From an uncultured Lysobacter sp. (GTDB taxonomy: Bacteria > Pseudomonadota > Gammaproteobacteria > Xanthomonadales > Xanthomonadaceae), in NCBI GenBank assembly GCA_946479915.1, contig CAMLHR010000073.1, forward strand, positions 1 to 6,676: DNA of 6,676 nucleotides. The letters are read 5' to 3'. A program made the translations under genes and the position numbers. The notes under the pieces were generated by a model that was given only the letters and a program-made list of their open reading frames with translations, was not told the origin of the DNA and did no database searches. Shown piece by piece: positions 1 through 6,676 of the stretch (the stretch's first letter is position 1; each line of letters begins with the position of its first letter).

Positions 1-580
1 CGGCCGCGTCCTGCCGGCCGACCAGCACCGGCGTGCCCCCGCTGAGTTCCAGCGTCCAGCTGCCGCGCGCGTCGAGCACCACCGCCTCGACGTCCAGGCC
101 GGTCGGGACGAACTGCGCGCGCGCCTGGTTGTAGAGCGCGACGATGTCCGCGACGCGCGCCTCCGGTCCCGAGAACCGCGGCAGGCCCGCGGGCACCTCG
201 ATGCCGTCCACCGGGAACAGGCGCCCGTGGTCGGATAGCAGGCGGTCCTCGCCCCAGCGCGCGAACGGGCGGTGCTCGACGACGGTGACCTCCAGGACGT
301 CGGGCCAGCGCTTGCGCACCTCCGCATGCTCGACCCAGGGCAGCGCGTTGACCGCCTGCCGGGCGTCGCGCAGGTCCACGGCGAAGAAGCCGGCCTGCGC
401 GTACGGCCGCAGCGTCTCGCGCAGGCGCGCCTCGTCCACACGCTCGAACGCGCCGTGCGCGCGCAGCGTGCGCAGCGGCCAGCGTTCGGCGCCGATCCAG
501 CCCTCGAGCACGGCGACGACGGGCAGCAGCACCAGCGCCACCGCCAGCAGCCAGCCACCGAGCCGGAGCAGCGCGCTCAC
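1..580 (-). CDS. ftsQ: Cell division protein FtsQ (partial, 3' end missing)
   Basis: FtsQ is a bitopic inner-membrane divisome protein that brings FtsB and FtsL to midcell and links early and late division proteins. I translated 193 codons from a GTG at 580 to the left edge. The fragment has a very short cytoplasmic start (SALLRLG), one membrane helix (about 8-28), then a POTRA domain beginning [12 protein letters not shown] (34-45) and ending [14 protein letters not shown] (101-114), with [19 protein letters not shown] (80-98) as the best family signature; E. coli has LPWIKQVSVRKQWPDEL. The beta domain follows ([10 protein letters not shown] near 171-180) and is then cut, so probably 70 or more residues are missing. 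The GTG is supported by GGAG eight bases upstream, a GTGA overlap with the ddl stop, and the correct N-terminus for xanthomonad FtsQ as I remember it. No better upstream start is visible in this frame. Confidence 0.95.
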   Translation of the reverse strand, partial: MSALLRLGGWLLAVALVLLPVVAVLEGWIGAERWPLRTLRAHGAFERVDEARLRETLRPYAQAGFFAVDLRDARQAVNALPWVEHAEVRKRWPDVLEVTVVEHRPFARWGEDRLLSDHGRLFPVDGIEVPAGLPRFSGPEARVADIVALYNQARAQFVPTGLDVEAVVLDARGSWTLELSGGTPVLVGRQDAA

Positions 581-1539
581 AGCGACGTCTCCAGGATGCG
601 CCAGCACAGTTCCCCGAAATCCATGCCGGCCTGCCTGGCGGCCTTCGGGACCAGCGAATGGCTGGTCATCCCGGGCGCGGTGTTGACCTCCAGCAGGAAG
701 AAGCCGCCGCCGTTGCGGTCGCGCATCACGTCCACGCGGCCCCAGCCGCTGCAACCGGCCGCGTCGAACGCCGCCAGCGCGAGCGCGCGCAGCGCGTCCT
801 CGTCGGCGCTGTCCAGCCCGGGGCACAGGTACTGCGTGTCCTCGGCGACGTACTTGGCGTCGTAGTCATACCAGCCGCCCTTCGGCACGATCCGGATCGA
901 CGGCAACGCGACGTGGCCGTCGCCACCGGCGAGGATGCCGACGGTGAGTTCGTCGCCCTCGACGAGCTGTTCCATCAGCAGCTCGCCGGGGTACCTGGCG
1001 GCCAGCGCCACGGCGTCGTCCAGGCCCGCGTCGTCGAACACGCGCGAGATGCCCACGCTCGAGCCTTCGCAGGCCGGCTTGAGGATCGCCGGCAGGCCGA
1101 ACGCGCGCGCCGCAGCGTGGACGTCGTCGCCGGGCGCGATGCGCAGGTACCGCGGCGTCGGCAGGCCGAGCGAGAGCCACACCTGCTTGGTGCGGATCTT
1201 GTCCATGGACAACGCGGACCCGAGCACGCCCGAGCCGGTGTACGGCACCTGCAGCGCATCGAGCAGGCCCTGCAGCACGCCGTCCTCGCCGCCGCCGCGG
1301 TTGCCGTGGAGGATGTTGAAGACGCGGTCCACGCGGCCGGCGCGGATCGCGTCCACCAGGGCGGGAATGCCGTCCACCGCGTCCGCCGCCACGCCCCGCG
1401 CGCGCAGCGCGTCGAGCACGTTGCGGCCGGAATCGAGCGACACCTCGCGTTCTGAACTCGTGCCGCCGAGCAACACGGCGACCCGGCCGAAGTCGGCGGC
1501 ACGGCCGGTGCGCGGCGCGGGGAAGGCGTGCGCGCTCAT
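577..1539 (-). CDS. ddl: D-alanine--D-alanine ligase (DdlB type)
   Basis: Ddl is a cytoplasmic ATP-grasp enzyme that condenses two D-alanines into the dipeptide used by MurF. The product is 320 residues, slightly longer than E. coli DdlB (306), partly because of about 15 extra residues before [15 protein letters not shown] (20-34). E30 in that motif aligns with E. coli Glu15. Other matches are [15 protein letters not shown] (100-114), [12 protein letters not shown] (154-165) with the flexible-loop serines, the omega-loop YDYDAKY (224-230), GWGRVDVM (265-272), and [17 protein letters not shown] (282-298) with E284 and N286 as metal and substrate ligands. The first signature reads [10 protein letters not shown] (78-87), two residues longer than E. 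coli HGRGGEDG. The YDYDAKY loop, with Tyr, indicates D-Ala-D-Ala rather than D-Ala-D-Lac specificity. The ATG at 1539 overlaps the murC stop as ATGA; the stop overlaps ftsQ as GTGA. Confidence 0.98.
   Translation of the reverse strand: MSAHAFPAPRTGRAADFGRVAVLLGGTSSEREVSLDSGRNVLDALRARGVAADAVDGIPALVDAIRAGRVDRVFNILHGNRGGGEDGVLQGLLDALQVPYTGSGVLGSALSMDKIRTKQVWLSLGLPTPRYLRIAPGDDVHAAARAFGLPAILKPACEGSSVGISRVFDDAGLDDAVALAARYPGELLMEQLVEGDELTVGILAGGDGHVALPSIRIVPKGGWYDYDAKYVAEDTQYLCPGLDSADEDALRALALAAFDAAGCSGWGRVDVMRDRNGGGFFLLEVNTAPGMTSHSLVPKAARQAGMDFGELCWRILETSL
589..592 (-). promoter_or_regulatory. Ribosome-binding site of ftsQ
   Basis: GGAG on the minus strand, eight bases before the ftsQ GTG at 580 and within the last codons of ddl. 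It is the main DNA-level support for the GTG start. Confidence 0.55.
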
Positions 1540-3014
1540 CCGCCCTGCCCCTCGAACCCGTCGCGCGCGACCTGCTGCGCGGCCTGGCCGATGTCGCCGG
1601 CGCCCATCATCAGCAGCAGGTCGTCGTCGCGCAGCACGTCCGGCAGCACGCCGGCGAGGTCCGCGGCGCTGCCGACCACCACGGGGTCGATGCGCCCGCG
1701 CGCGCGGATGGCGCGTGCCAGCGCCTTCGCGTCGGCGCCCGCGATCGGGGCCTCGCCCGCCGGGTACACCTCGGTCAGCACGAGCGCGTCCACCGTGGAC
1801 AGCACCGCCGCGAACTCGTCGAACAGGTCGCGGGTGCGCGTGTACCGGTGCGGCTGGAACGCGACGACCAGGCGCCGGTCCGGCCACCCGCCGCGGGCGG
1901 CGGCGAACACCGCGGCCAGCTCCTTGGGATGGTGGCCGTAGTCGTCCACGACGGTGACCGTGCCGCCGCGCGGCAGCGCCGTCTGGGACAGCAGGTTGAA
2001 GCGGCGCCCGATGCCGGCGAACCCTTCCAGCGCGCGTGCGATCGTCGCCGGCTCCACGCCCAGCTGCCAGCCGACCGCGGCCGCGGCCAGCGCGTTCTGG
2101 ACGTTGTGCCGGCCCGGCAGCGCGAGCGTGACCGGGCAACGCGCGCCCTCCGGCAGGCACAGCGTGAACCGCATGCGCGCGCCGGCCTGCTCGACGTCTT
2201 CGGCGCGCACGTCGGCGGCCGGGTCGAAGCCGTAGGTCATCACGTGCCGCGTCGTCGCGGTCGCGAGCGCGGCCACTTCGGGGTCGTCGATGCACAGCAC
2301 CGCCAGGCCGTAGAACGGGAGGCGGTGCAGGAACTCGGCGAACGCGGCCTGCACGCGGGCGAAGTCGCCGCCGTAGTTCTCCAGGTGGTCGGCGTCGATG
2401 TTGGTGACGATCGCGACCAGCGGGTTCAGGCGCAGGAAGCTGCCGTCGCTCTCGTCGGCCTCCGCCACCAGCCACTGGCTGCCGCCCAGCCGCGCGTTGG
2501 CGCCGGCGGCGAGCAGCTGGCCGCCGATCACGAAGGTCGGGTCGAGGCCGCCCTCGCCCAGCACGCTGGCCAGCAGCGAAGTCGTGGTGGTCTTGCCGTG
2601 GGTGCCGGCGACTGCGATCCCGCGGCGGAACCGCATCAGCTCGGCCAGCATCTCCGCGCGCGGCACCAGCGGGATCCGCTGCGCGCGCGCTTCCATCAGT
2701 TCGGGGTTGTCGGCCCGGATCGCGCTGGACACCACCACGCAGTCGGCGCCCAGCACGTTGGCCGCCGCGTGCCCGCGGTGCACCGTGGCGCCCAGCTTCA
2801 CCAGGCGGCGCGTCGCAGCGTTCTCGGCGTTGTCGGACCCGGAGACGGTATAACCGAGCGTGCACAGCACTTCCGCGATCCCGCTCATGCCGGTGCCGCC
2901 GATGCCGACGAAGTGCACGCGCGCGTACGCACGGGCGAAGTCCTCGCGCGCGAGGTCGCCCGGCTGCTGCAGGCGCCGCTTGTGCATGGCATCGCGGCGG
3001 TGGTCAGCGGTCAT
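1536..3014 (-). CDS. murC: UDP-N-acetylmuramate--L-alanine ligase
   Basis: MurC is the cytoplasmic ATP-dependent Mur ligase that adds L-Ala to UDP-MurNAc, starting the stem peptide. The product is 492 residues (E. coli 491). Domain order is normal. The N-terminal UDP-binding domain opens with [18 protein letters not shown] (33-50). The central ATPase domain has the P-loop GTHGKTTTT (137-145), EADESDGSF (185-193) and [11 protein letters not shown] (205-215). [11 protein letters not shown] (301-311) leads into the C-terminal domain with GRRFN (336-340), DDYGHHPKE (357-365) and FQPHRYTRT (386-394). The ATG at 3014 is preferred because an exact AAGGAGG lies nine bases upstream; the next in-frame ATG, at 2987, has no such site. 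It overlaps the murG end by 11 bases and ddl by four. MurC and Ddl are separate proteins here, unlike the fusion seen in Chlamydia. Confidence 0.98.
   Translation of the reverse strand: MTADHRRDAMHKRRLQQPGDLAREDFARAYARVHFVGIGGTGMSGIAEVLCTLGYTVSGSDNAENAATRRLVKLGATVHRGHAAANVLGADCVVVSSAIRADNPELMEARAQRIPLVPRAEMLAELMRFRRGIAVAGTHGKTTTTSLLASVLGEGGLDPTFVIGGQLLAAGANARLGGSQWLVAEADESDGSFLRLNPLVAIVTNIDADHLENYGGDFARVQAAFAEFLHRLPFYGLAVLCIDDPEVAALATATTRHVMTYGFDPAADVRAEDVEQAGARMRFTLCLPEGARCPVTLALPGRHNVQNALAAAAVGWQLGVEPATIARALEGFAGIGRRFNLLSQTALPRGGTVTVVDDYGHHPKELAAVFAAARGGWPDRRLVVAFQPHRYTRTRDLFDEFAAVLSTVDALVLTEVYPAGEAPIAGADAKALARAIRARGRIDPVVVGSAADLAGVLPDVLRDDDLLLMMGAGDIGQAAQQVARDGFEGQGG
1548..1553 (-). promoter_or_regulatory. 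Probable ribosome-binding site of ddl
   Basis: GAGGGG on the minus strand, eight bases before the ddl ATG at 1539, inside the last codons of murC. The region is G-rich, so the exact pairing register is uncertain. Confidence 0.45.
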
Positions 3015-4131
3015 CGTGCATGGCCTCCTTCAGGCGTGCTTCCTGCATCACCACGTGCGCGACGCGGTCGGCCGCGTCCGGGCGCGCCAGCGCGCGCGCC
3101 GCGACGGCCATCGCCATGCGCCGGCCGCGGTCCTTCGCCAGCGGCGCGAGCGCACCGGCCAGCCGCTCCGCCAGGTCGTCGCCCTGCGGCAGCAGCTGCG
3201 CCGCGCCGCGCTCGACCAGGTACTCGGCGTTCCGGGTCTGGTGGTCGTCCACCGCCGCGGGATACGGCACCAGCAGGCTGCCGACGCCGGCGGCACACAC
3301 CTCGGCCAGGGTCAGCGCCCCCGCGCGGCACACCACCACGTCGGCCCAGGCGTAGGCCTCGGCCATGTCGGCGATGAACGGCTCGATGGATGCGTCCACG
3401 CCCGCTGTGGCGTAGGCGGCCTGCGCCTCGGCCTGCAGCGCCGTGCCGCACTGGTGGCGCACGCGCACCCGCGCGTCGCCCAGCATCGCCAACGCGCGCG
3501 GCACGGCCTCGTTGAGCGCGCGCGCGCCCTGGCTGCCGCCGAGCACGAGCAGGTGCAGCTTGCCGTTGTGGTCGAGGTGGTCGTGCCGCGGCAACCGCTG
3601 CTCGGGGCGGGCGATGTCCGCGATCTCGGTGCGCACCGGGTTGCCGACGTGCTCCTCGCGGCGCATGAACGTCTGCGGGAAGCCGGACAGCACGCGGCGC
3701 GCGAGTTGCGCCAGCACGCGGTTGGTGAACCCCGGCGCGCGGTTCTGTTCGTGCACCACCAGCGGCGTGCCGCGCAGCCACGCGGCGAACCCGCCCGGGC
3801 CCGCCGCGTAGCCGCCGAAGCTGACGACCGCGCGCGGGCGGCGCGCGCGCAACACCTGCCACGCCGCAAACACCGCGCGCATGACATGCACGGGCGCCGC
3901 GGCGATCGCCTTGAATCCCTTGCCCCGCAACCCGCGCACCGGGATGGTGTCCAGCGCGATGCCGTGCTGCGGCACCAGGCGCGTCTCCATCTGCCCGTCC
4001 GCGCCGAGCCAGGTCACCGGGACGCCGCGCGCATGCAGCGCGGCGGCGACCGCCAGGCCCGGGAAGATGTGCCAGCCGGTCCCGCCGGCCAGGATCATCA
4101 CCGGCGTGTCGATGCGTTCGCGACGGTTCAT
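3004..4131 (-). CDS. murG: UDP-GlcNAc--lipid I GlcNAc transferase (lipid II synthase)
   Basis: MurG is a GT-B, GT28-family glycosyltransferase at the inner face of the membrane. It adds GlcNAc from UDP-GlcNAc to lipid I, making lipid II. The product is 375 residues, within the usual range for the family. The three glycine-rich loops are recognisable: GGTGWH (16-21), GGYAAGPGG (106-114) and GGSQGA (198-203). Also seen are HEQN (127-130), GNPVR (163-167), and the UDP-GlcNAc-binding stretch [18 protein letters not shown] (260-277), whose final Glu aligns with E. coli Glu269. Q298 in DDHQTRNA aligns with E. coli Gln288. The oddity is W20, where the family almost always has Gly (GGTGGH); the following His21 is kept. 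The start at 4131 lies in an ATGA overlap with the ftsW stop and has GGAGG five bases upstream. Everything else about the gene looks functional. Confidence 0.98.
   Translation of the reverse strand: MNRRERIDTPVMILAGGTGWHIFPGLAVAAALHARGVPVTWLGADGQMETRLVPQHGIALDTIPVRGLRGKGFKAIAAAPVHVMRAVFAAWQVLRARRPRAVVSFGGYAAGPGGFAAWLRGTPLVVHEQNRAPGFTNRVLAQLARRVLSGFPQTFMRREEHVGNPVRTEIADIARPEQRLPRHDHLDHNGKLHLLVLGGSQGARALNEAVPRALAMLGDARVRVRHQCGTALQAEAQAAYATAGVDASIEPFIADMAEAYAWADVVVCRAGALTLAEVCAAGVGSLLVPYPAAVDDHQTRNAEYLVERGAAQLLPQGDDLAERLAGALAPLAKDRGRRMAMAVAARALARPDAADRVAHVVMQEARLKEAMHDDR
3024..3030 (-). promoter_or_regulatory. Strong ribosome-binding site of murC
   Basis: AAGGAGG on the minus strand, a full match to the anti-Shine-Dalgarno core, nine bases before the murC ATG at 3014 and inside the murG coding end. 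It is the strongest such site in the window and decides the murC start against the in-frame ATG at 2987. Confidence 0.75.
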
Positions 4132-5435
4132 CCCGGCCTCCCGAACACGGGTTCGACGCGCGGCCGCGGACGCGCGCCGGCGCGCACGCCCAGCGGCCCG
4201 GCCGACGGCGCGGCGCCCGGGGGCGTCCCGGTCGCGGAGGTCCCCGCCACGGCCGGCACCGCGGCGTCGCCTCGCAGGCGCGCGACCTGGCGCTGCGCAC
4301 GGTCGAGTTCGTAGGAGATGCGCAGCAGCAGGCCGAACGCGGCGCAGGTCAGCAGCACGCTCGAGCCGCCGTACGACACCAGCGGCAGGGTCAGCCCCTT
4401 GGTCGGCAGCAGCCCGAGGTTCACGCCGATGGAGACGAAGCTCTGCAGCCCGATCCACAGGGCGATGCCGAAGGCGCCGTAGCCAGCGAAGTGCCGCCGC
4501 ATCTCCACGCAGTGCAGGCCGATGCGGAACGCGCGCGCGACGACGATCGCGTACAGCGCGATGACGGTGCACACGCCGACGAACCCGAGTTCCTCGCCGA
4601 TCACCGCCAGGATGAAGTCGGTGTGCGCCTCGGGCAGGTACGACAGCTTCTGGATCGAACCGCCCAGCCCGACGCCGAACCATTCCCCTCGCCCGACGGC
4701 CATCAGCGCGTTGGTGAGCTGGTAGCCGCTGTCGAACGGGTCCGCCCACGGATCCATGAAGGTGGTCAGGCGCTGCATGCGGTACGGCTCGGCGATCGCC
4801 ACGATCGCCAGCAGCGGCAGGCCCACGAGGACCGGCGCGAACATGCGCGGCATGTTGACGCCGCCGAGCACCAGCATCCCGGCGGTGATCGCCAGCAGCA
4901 GGGACGCCGACCCGAAGTCCGGCTGCAGCAGGAGCAGCACGACCAGCCCGGCGGCGACGAACAGCGGCTTGAGCATCGCCGACCACGTCGCCGTGACTTC
5001 CTCGGCGAAGCGCTTGAGGTAGCTCGCCAGCCAGACGATGTACATCAGCTTCACCGCCTCGACCGCCTGGAACGTCTGCCCGGCGACGCCGAGCCAGCGC
5101 TGCGCGCCGTTGACCGTGTGGCCGATGCCCGGCACGAACACGAGCAGCAGCATCACGAAGCAGCCGAGCAGCAGCAGCCGGTCCTGCTGCTCGATCCACT
5201 TCAGCTCCGTGCGCATCACCCAGGCCGCCAGGCCGGCGCCGACGAGCAGCAGCACCACGTGGCGCACGAGGAAATGGAACGGCCCCGCCCCCAGGCCCTC
5301 CGCGATCGCGATCGAGCTGGACCCGACCATGACCACGCCCAGGCACGCGAGCGCCAGCGTGGCGCCGAGCAGCCACGGGTCGAAGCGCCCCTCGATGGCG
5401 TCCAGTCGCGTGGCCTGGGTGCGGGCGTCGGCCAT
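4128..5435 (-). CDS. ftsW: Septal peptidoglycan glycosyltransferase (SEDS family)
   Basis: FtsW is the SEDS-family polymerase that, with its partner FtsI, links lipid II into glycan strands at the division septum. The product has 435 residues, a little longer than E. coli FtsW (414). About ten membrane segments run from residue 20 to 374. Visible motifs are NGAQRWLG (109-116), LLQPDFGSA (169-177), the large periplasmic loop from about 214 to 272 ([20 protein letters not shown]), PEAHTDFI (269-275 region) with D273 aligning with the proposed catalytic Asp297 of E. coli, and [17 protein letters not shown] (343-359). The usual FQPSE motif reads FQAVE (122-126). FtsW rather than RodA is chosen because of the dcw position and the [14 protein letters not shown] form. 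The last 45 residues are Pro/Ala/Arg-rich and probably a disordered cytoplasmic tail. The start ATG shares one base with the mraY stop and has AAGG seven bases upstream; the end overlaps murG by four bases. Confidence 0.98.
   Translation of the reverse strand: MADARTQATRLDAIEGRFDPWLLGATLALACLGVVMVGSSSIAIAEGLGAGPFHFLVRHVVLLLVGAGLAAWVMRTELKWIEQQDRLLLLGCFVMLLLVFVPGIGHTVNGAQRWLGVAGQTFQAVEAVKLMYIVWLASYLKRFAEEVTATWSAMLKPLFVAAGLVVLLLLQPDFGSASLLLAITAGMLVLGGVNMPRMFAPVLVGLPLLAIVAIAEPYRMQRLTTFMDPWADPFDSGYQLTNALMAVGRGEWFGVGLGGSIQKLSYLPEAHTDFILAVIGEELGFVGVCTVIALYAIVVARAFRIGLHCVEMRRHFAGYGAFGIALWIGLQSFVSIGVNLGLLPTKGLTLPLVSYGGSSVLLTCAAFGLLLRISYELDRAQRQVARLRGDAAVPAVAGTSATGTPPGAAPSAGPLGVRAGARPRPRVEPVFGRPG
4137..4141 (-). 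promoter_or_regulatory. Ribosome-binding site of murG
   Basis: GGAGG on the minus strand, five bases before the murG ATG at 4131 and inside the end of ftsW. It supports the start that gives the ATGA overlap. Confidence 0.65.
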
Positions 5436-6517
5436 CAGCGCACCTTCAGCGTCGCGAGGCCGACCAGCACGAGCACCACCGAGATGATCCAGAAGCGCAC
5501 GATCACGCGCGGCTCGGGCCAGCCCTTGAGCTCGAAGTGGTGGTGGATGGGCGCCATCCGGAAGACGCGCTTGCCGGTCAGCTTGAACGAGGCGACCTGG
5601 ATCATCACCGACAGCGTCTCGATGACGAACACGCCCCCCATGATCACGAGCACCAGCTCCTGGCGGACGATCACCGCGATCGTGCCCAGCACCGCGCCGA
5701 GCGACAGCGCGCCGACGTCGCCCATGAACACCATCGCCGGGTAGGTGTTGAACCACAGGAAGCCCAGGCCCGCGCCGGCGATCGCCGCGCAGATGATCAC
5801 CAGCTCGCCCGCCCCGGGCACCTGCGGGATCTGCAGGTAGGTCGAGAACACCGCGTTGCCGGAGGCGTACGCGAACACGCCGAGCGCGCAGGCGACGAGC
5901 ACCGTCGGCAGGATGGCCAGGCCGTCCAGGCCGTCGGTGAGGTTCACCGCGTTGGAGAAGCCGACGATCCAGAAGTACGCGACTGCCACGAACAGCACGC
6001 CCAGCGGGATCGCCACGTCCTTGAGCAGCGGCACGAAGAACGTGGTCGCCGCCGCCGTGTCCGCGGTGACGTAAAGGAAGATGCCGGCGGCCAGGCCGAA
6101 CAGCGACTGCAGCGCGTACTTGTAGCGGGACTTCAGCCCGTTCGGGTCGCGGCGGACGATCTTGATCCAGTCGTCGTACCAGCCGATCGCCCCGAACGCG
6201 ACGAGCACGGCGAGCACGACCCAGACGTAGCGGTTGCGCAGGTCGCCCCAGAGCAGCGCGGACACCGCGACCGTCATCAGGATCAGGCCGCCGCCCATGG
6301 TCGGCGTGCCGGCCTTGGAGAAATGGCTCTGCGGACCGTCGGTCCGGATCGGCTGGCCGCCCTTGAACTGGGCCAGGCGCCGGATGACCGCCGGCCCCCA
6401 CCACAGCGACAGCGCGAGCGCGGTCAGCGCGGCGATGATCGAGCGGAACGTGATGTAGCGGAAGAGGCCGAACAGGCTCTCGACGTTTTCCAGCCACCGC
6501 GCGAGTTCAAGCAGCAT
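5435..6517 (-). CDS. mraY: Phospho-N-acetylmuramoyl-pentapeptide-transferase (lipid I synthase)
   Basis: MraY is a polytopic inner-membrane enzyme. It transfers phospho-MurNAc-pentapeptide from UDP to undecaprenyl phosphate, giving lipid I and UMP. The product is 360 residues, the same length as E. coli MraY. Family motifs are intact: [17 protein letters not shown] (60-76), the Asp pair D115-D116 in [19 protein letters not shown] (189-201), the magnesium-site aspartate D267 in [11 protein letters not shown], and the histidine motif PIHHHFE (323-329). About ten hydrophobic segments fit the known topology. I chose the ATG at 6517 because the protein then begins [10 protein letters not shown] like its homologues and a purine-rich site (6523-6533) lies just upstream. 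An in-frame ATG at 6535 would add six residues (MEKGAP) and has no visible ribosome-binding site. The gene ends in TGATG shared with ftsW. In E. coli murD would follow here; it is absent. Confidence 0.98.
   Translation of the reverse strand: MLLELARWLENVESLFGLFRYITFRSIIAALTALALSLWWGPAVIRRLAQFKGGQPIRTDGPQSHFSKAGTPTMGGGLILMTVAVSALLWGDLRNRYVWVVLAVLVAFGAIGWYDDWIKIVRRDPNGLKSRYKYALQSLFGLAAGIFLYVTADTAAATTFFVPLLKDVAIPLGVLFVAVAYFWIVGFSNAVNLTDGLDGLAILPTVLVACALGVFAYASGNAVFSTYLQIPQVPGAGELVIICAAIAGAGLGFLWFNTYPAMVFMGDVGALSLGAVLGTIAVIVRQELVLVIMGGVFVIETLSVMIQVASFKLTGKRVFRMAPIHHHFELKGWPEPRVIVRFWIISVVLVLVGLATLKVR
5443..5446 (-). promoter_or_regulatory. Ribosome-binding site of ftsW
   Basis: AAGG on the minus strand, seven bases before the ftsW ATG at 5435 and within the last codons of mraY. 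The site is short and moderate, as expected if ftsW translation is coupled to mraY through the shared TGATG. Confidence 0.5.
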
Positions 6518-6676
6518 CGGCGCCCCCTTCTCCATGCGTGGCGAGCAGCGCCGCCACGATCCTGTCCATCGCGCTGCCGCGGGACCCCTTGACCAGCACC
6601 GTCACCGGCGCGCGCGCTTCGCCCCCGTCCGCCGCGCCCAGGTCGCCGCCGAGCGCACCGGCCAGCGCCTCGTGCG
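6507..6676 (-). CDS. murF: UDP-MurNAc-tripeptide--D-Ala-D-Ala ligase, C-terminal end (partial)
   Basis: Only the last 55 codons and the stop are present; the rest lies beyond the right edge. The frame was read by hand back from the TGA at 6509-6507. The visible piece has [20 protein letters not shown] at about residues 24-43 of the fragment, which matches the conserved end of MurF (E. coli has VLVKGSRSAAME followed by a short helix). MurF is a cytoplasmic ATP-dependent Mur ligase that joins D-Ala-D-Ala to UDP-MurNAc-tripeptide, the last cytoplasmic precursor step. The catalytic centre and ATP site are not in the window, so activity cannot be judged. The tail after the last helix ([10 protein letters not shown]) is Gly/Ala-rich and is read through the mraY ribosome-binding site and start. 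Its stop overlaps mraY by 11 bases, and murF directly before mraY is the standard dcw order. Confidence 0.93.
   Translation of the reverse strand, partial: HEALAGALGGDLGAADGGEARAPVTVLVKGSRGSAMDRIVAALLATHGEGGADAA
6523..6533 (-). promoter_or_regulatory. Ribosome-binding site of mraY
   Basis: The minus strand reads GGAGAAGGGGG here, inside the last codons of murF. The AAGG part ends eight bases before the ATG at 6517. It decides between the two possible mraY starts, because the ATG at 6535 lies upstream of this site and has no purine run of its own. Confidence 0.6.

Noticed and set aside
144..865. Plus-strand frames opposite ftsQ and the end of ddl
   Set aside because: Low-complexity Ser/Arg/Thr-rich translations lying over the recognisable FtsQ and Ddl coding frames.
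1848..3377. A 509-codon open frame on the plus strand antisense to murC and murG
   Set aside because: Its protein is rich in Arg, Gln, His and Ala with no recognisable domain, and it runs opposite two clearly real genes. In very GC-rich DNA the antisense frames seldom meet stop codons.
2681..3850. Alternating GC tracts, such as those at 2681-2690 and 3840-3850, as possible Z-DNA or repeat elements
   Set aside because: They are short and fully explained by Arg/Ala codons in a GC-rich genome.
2860..4314. A 484-codon plus-strand frame antisense to murG
   Set aside because: Same composition artefact; no domain, and it spans the murG/murC and ftsW/murG junctions without regard to them.
577..6497. 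Apparent giant minus-strand proteins that join one gene to a frame inside its upstream neighbour (for example 762, 790 and 789 residues)
   Set aside because: Only the downstream part of each resembles a known protein. The upstream part is an out-of-frame reading of the preceding gene, so these are not fusions.
6507..6535. A mraY start at the ATG at 6535, six residues earlier
   Set aside because: No ribosome-binding site precedes it, and homologues begin at the equivalent of the ATG at 6517.
4491..6592. Long plus-strand frames opposite ftsW and mraY
   Set aside because: The His/Arg/Asp/Gln-rich translations are mirror images of hydrophobic membrane codons read on the other strand; no family resemblance.
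1..6676. A search by eye for insertion sequences, CRISPR repeats, tRNA or rRNA genes, promoters and terminators
   Set aside because: None was found; all the DNA is accounted for by overlapping coding genes, and no hairpin followed by a T-run is visible.

Overview
The window is a compact piece of a dcw (division and cell wall) gene cluster. All genes lie on the minus strand, so transcription runs from high to low coordinates. In that order it holds the 3' end of murF, then complete mraY, ftsW, murG, murC and ddl, and then the 5' two-thirds or so of ftsQ, which is cut by the left edge. Base composition is very GC-rich and third codon positions are almost always G or C. Protein details suggest a gammaproteobacterium of the Xanthomonadaceae/Lysobacteraceae (Lysobacter, Luteimonas or Xanthomonas-like): the FtsQ sequence around its POTRA domain, the FQAVE form of the FtsW motif, the [10 protein letters not shown] form of the Ddl motif, and the lack of murD between mraY and ftsW. 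The family-level assignment is inference from remembered relatives; I could not run a search.

Layout, in transcription order: murF C-terminus (6676 to 6507), mraY (6517 to 5435), ftsW (5435 to 4128), murG (4131 to 3004), murC (3014 to 1536), ddl (1539 to 577), ftsQ (580 to beyond 1). Each gene overlaps the next, by 11, 1, 4, 11, 4 and 4 bases, so the window has no intergenic DNA. Each internal start has a purine-rich ribosome-binding site inside the end of the gene before it. This points to one polycistronic message with translational coupling. I see no promoter, terminator, RNA gene, repeat array, mobile element or CRISPR.

The genes cooperate in one pathway. MurC adds L-Ala to UDP-MurNAc, Ddl makes D-Ala-D-Ala, and MurF adds that dipeptide to finish the UDP-MurNAc-pentapeptide. 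MraY moves it to undecaprenyl phosphate (lipid I), and MurG adds GlcNAc (lipid II). FtsW polymerises lipid II at the septum, and FtsQ helps recruit and regulate the divisome.

The window is mostly an ordinary essential housekeeping locus and I do not see a new system in it. The points most worth a second look are the missing murD, which fits the alternative MurD2/MurL glutamate route known in Xanthomonas, and a Gly-to-Trp change in the first glycine-rich loop of MurG.
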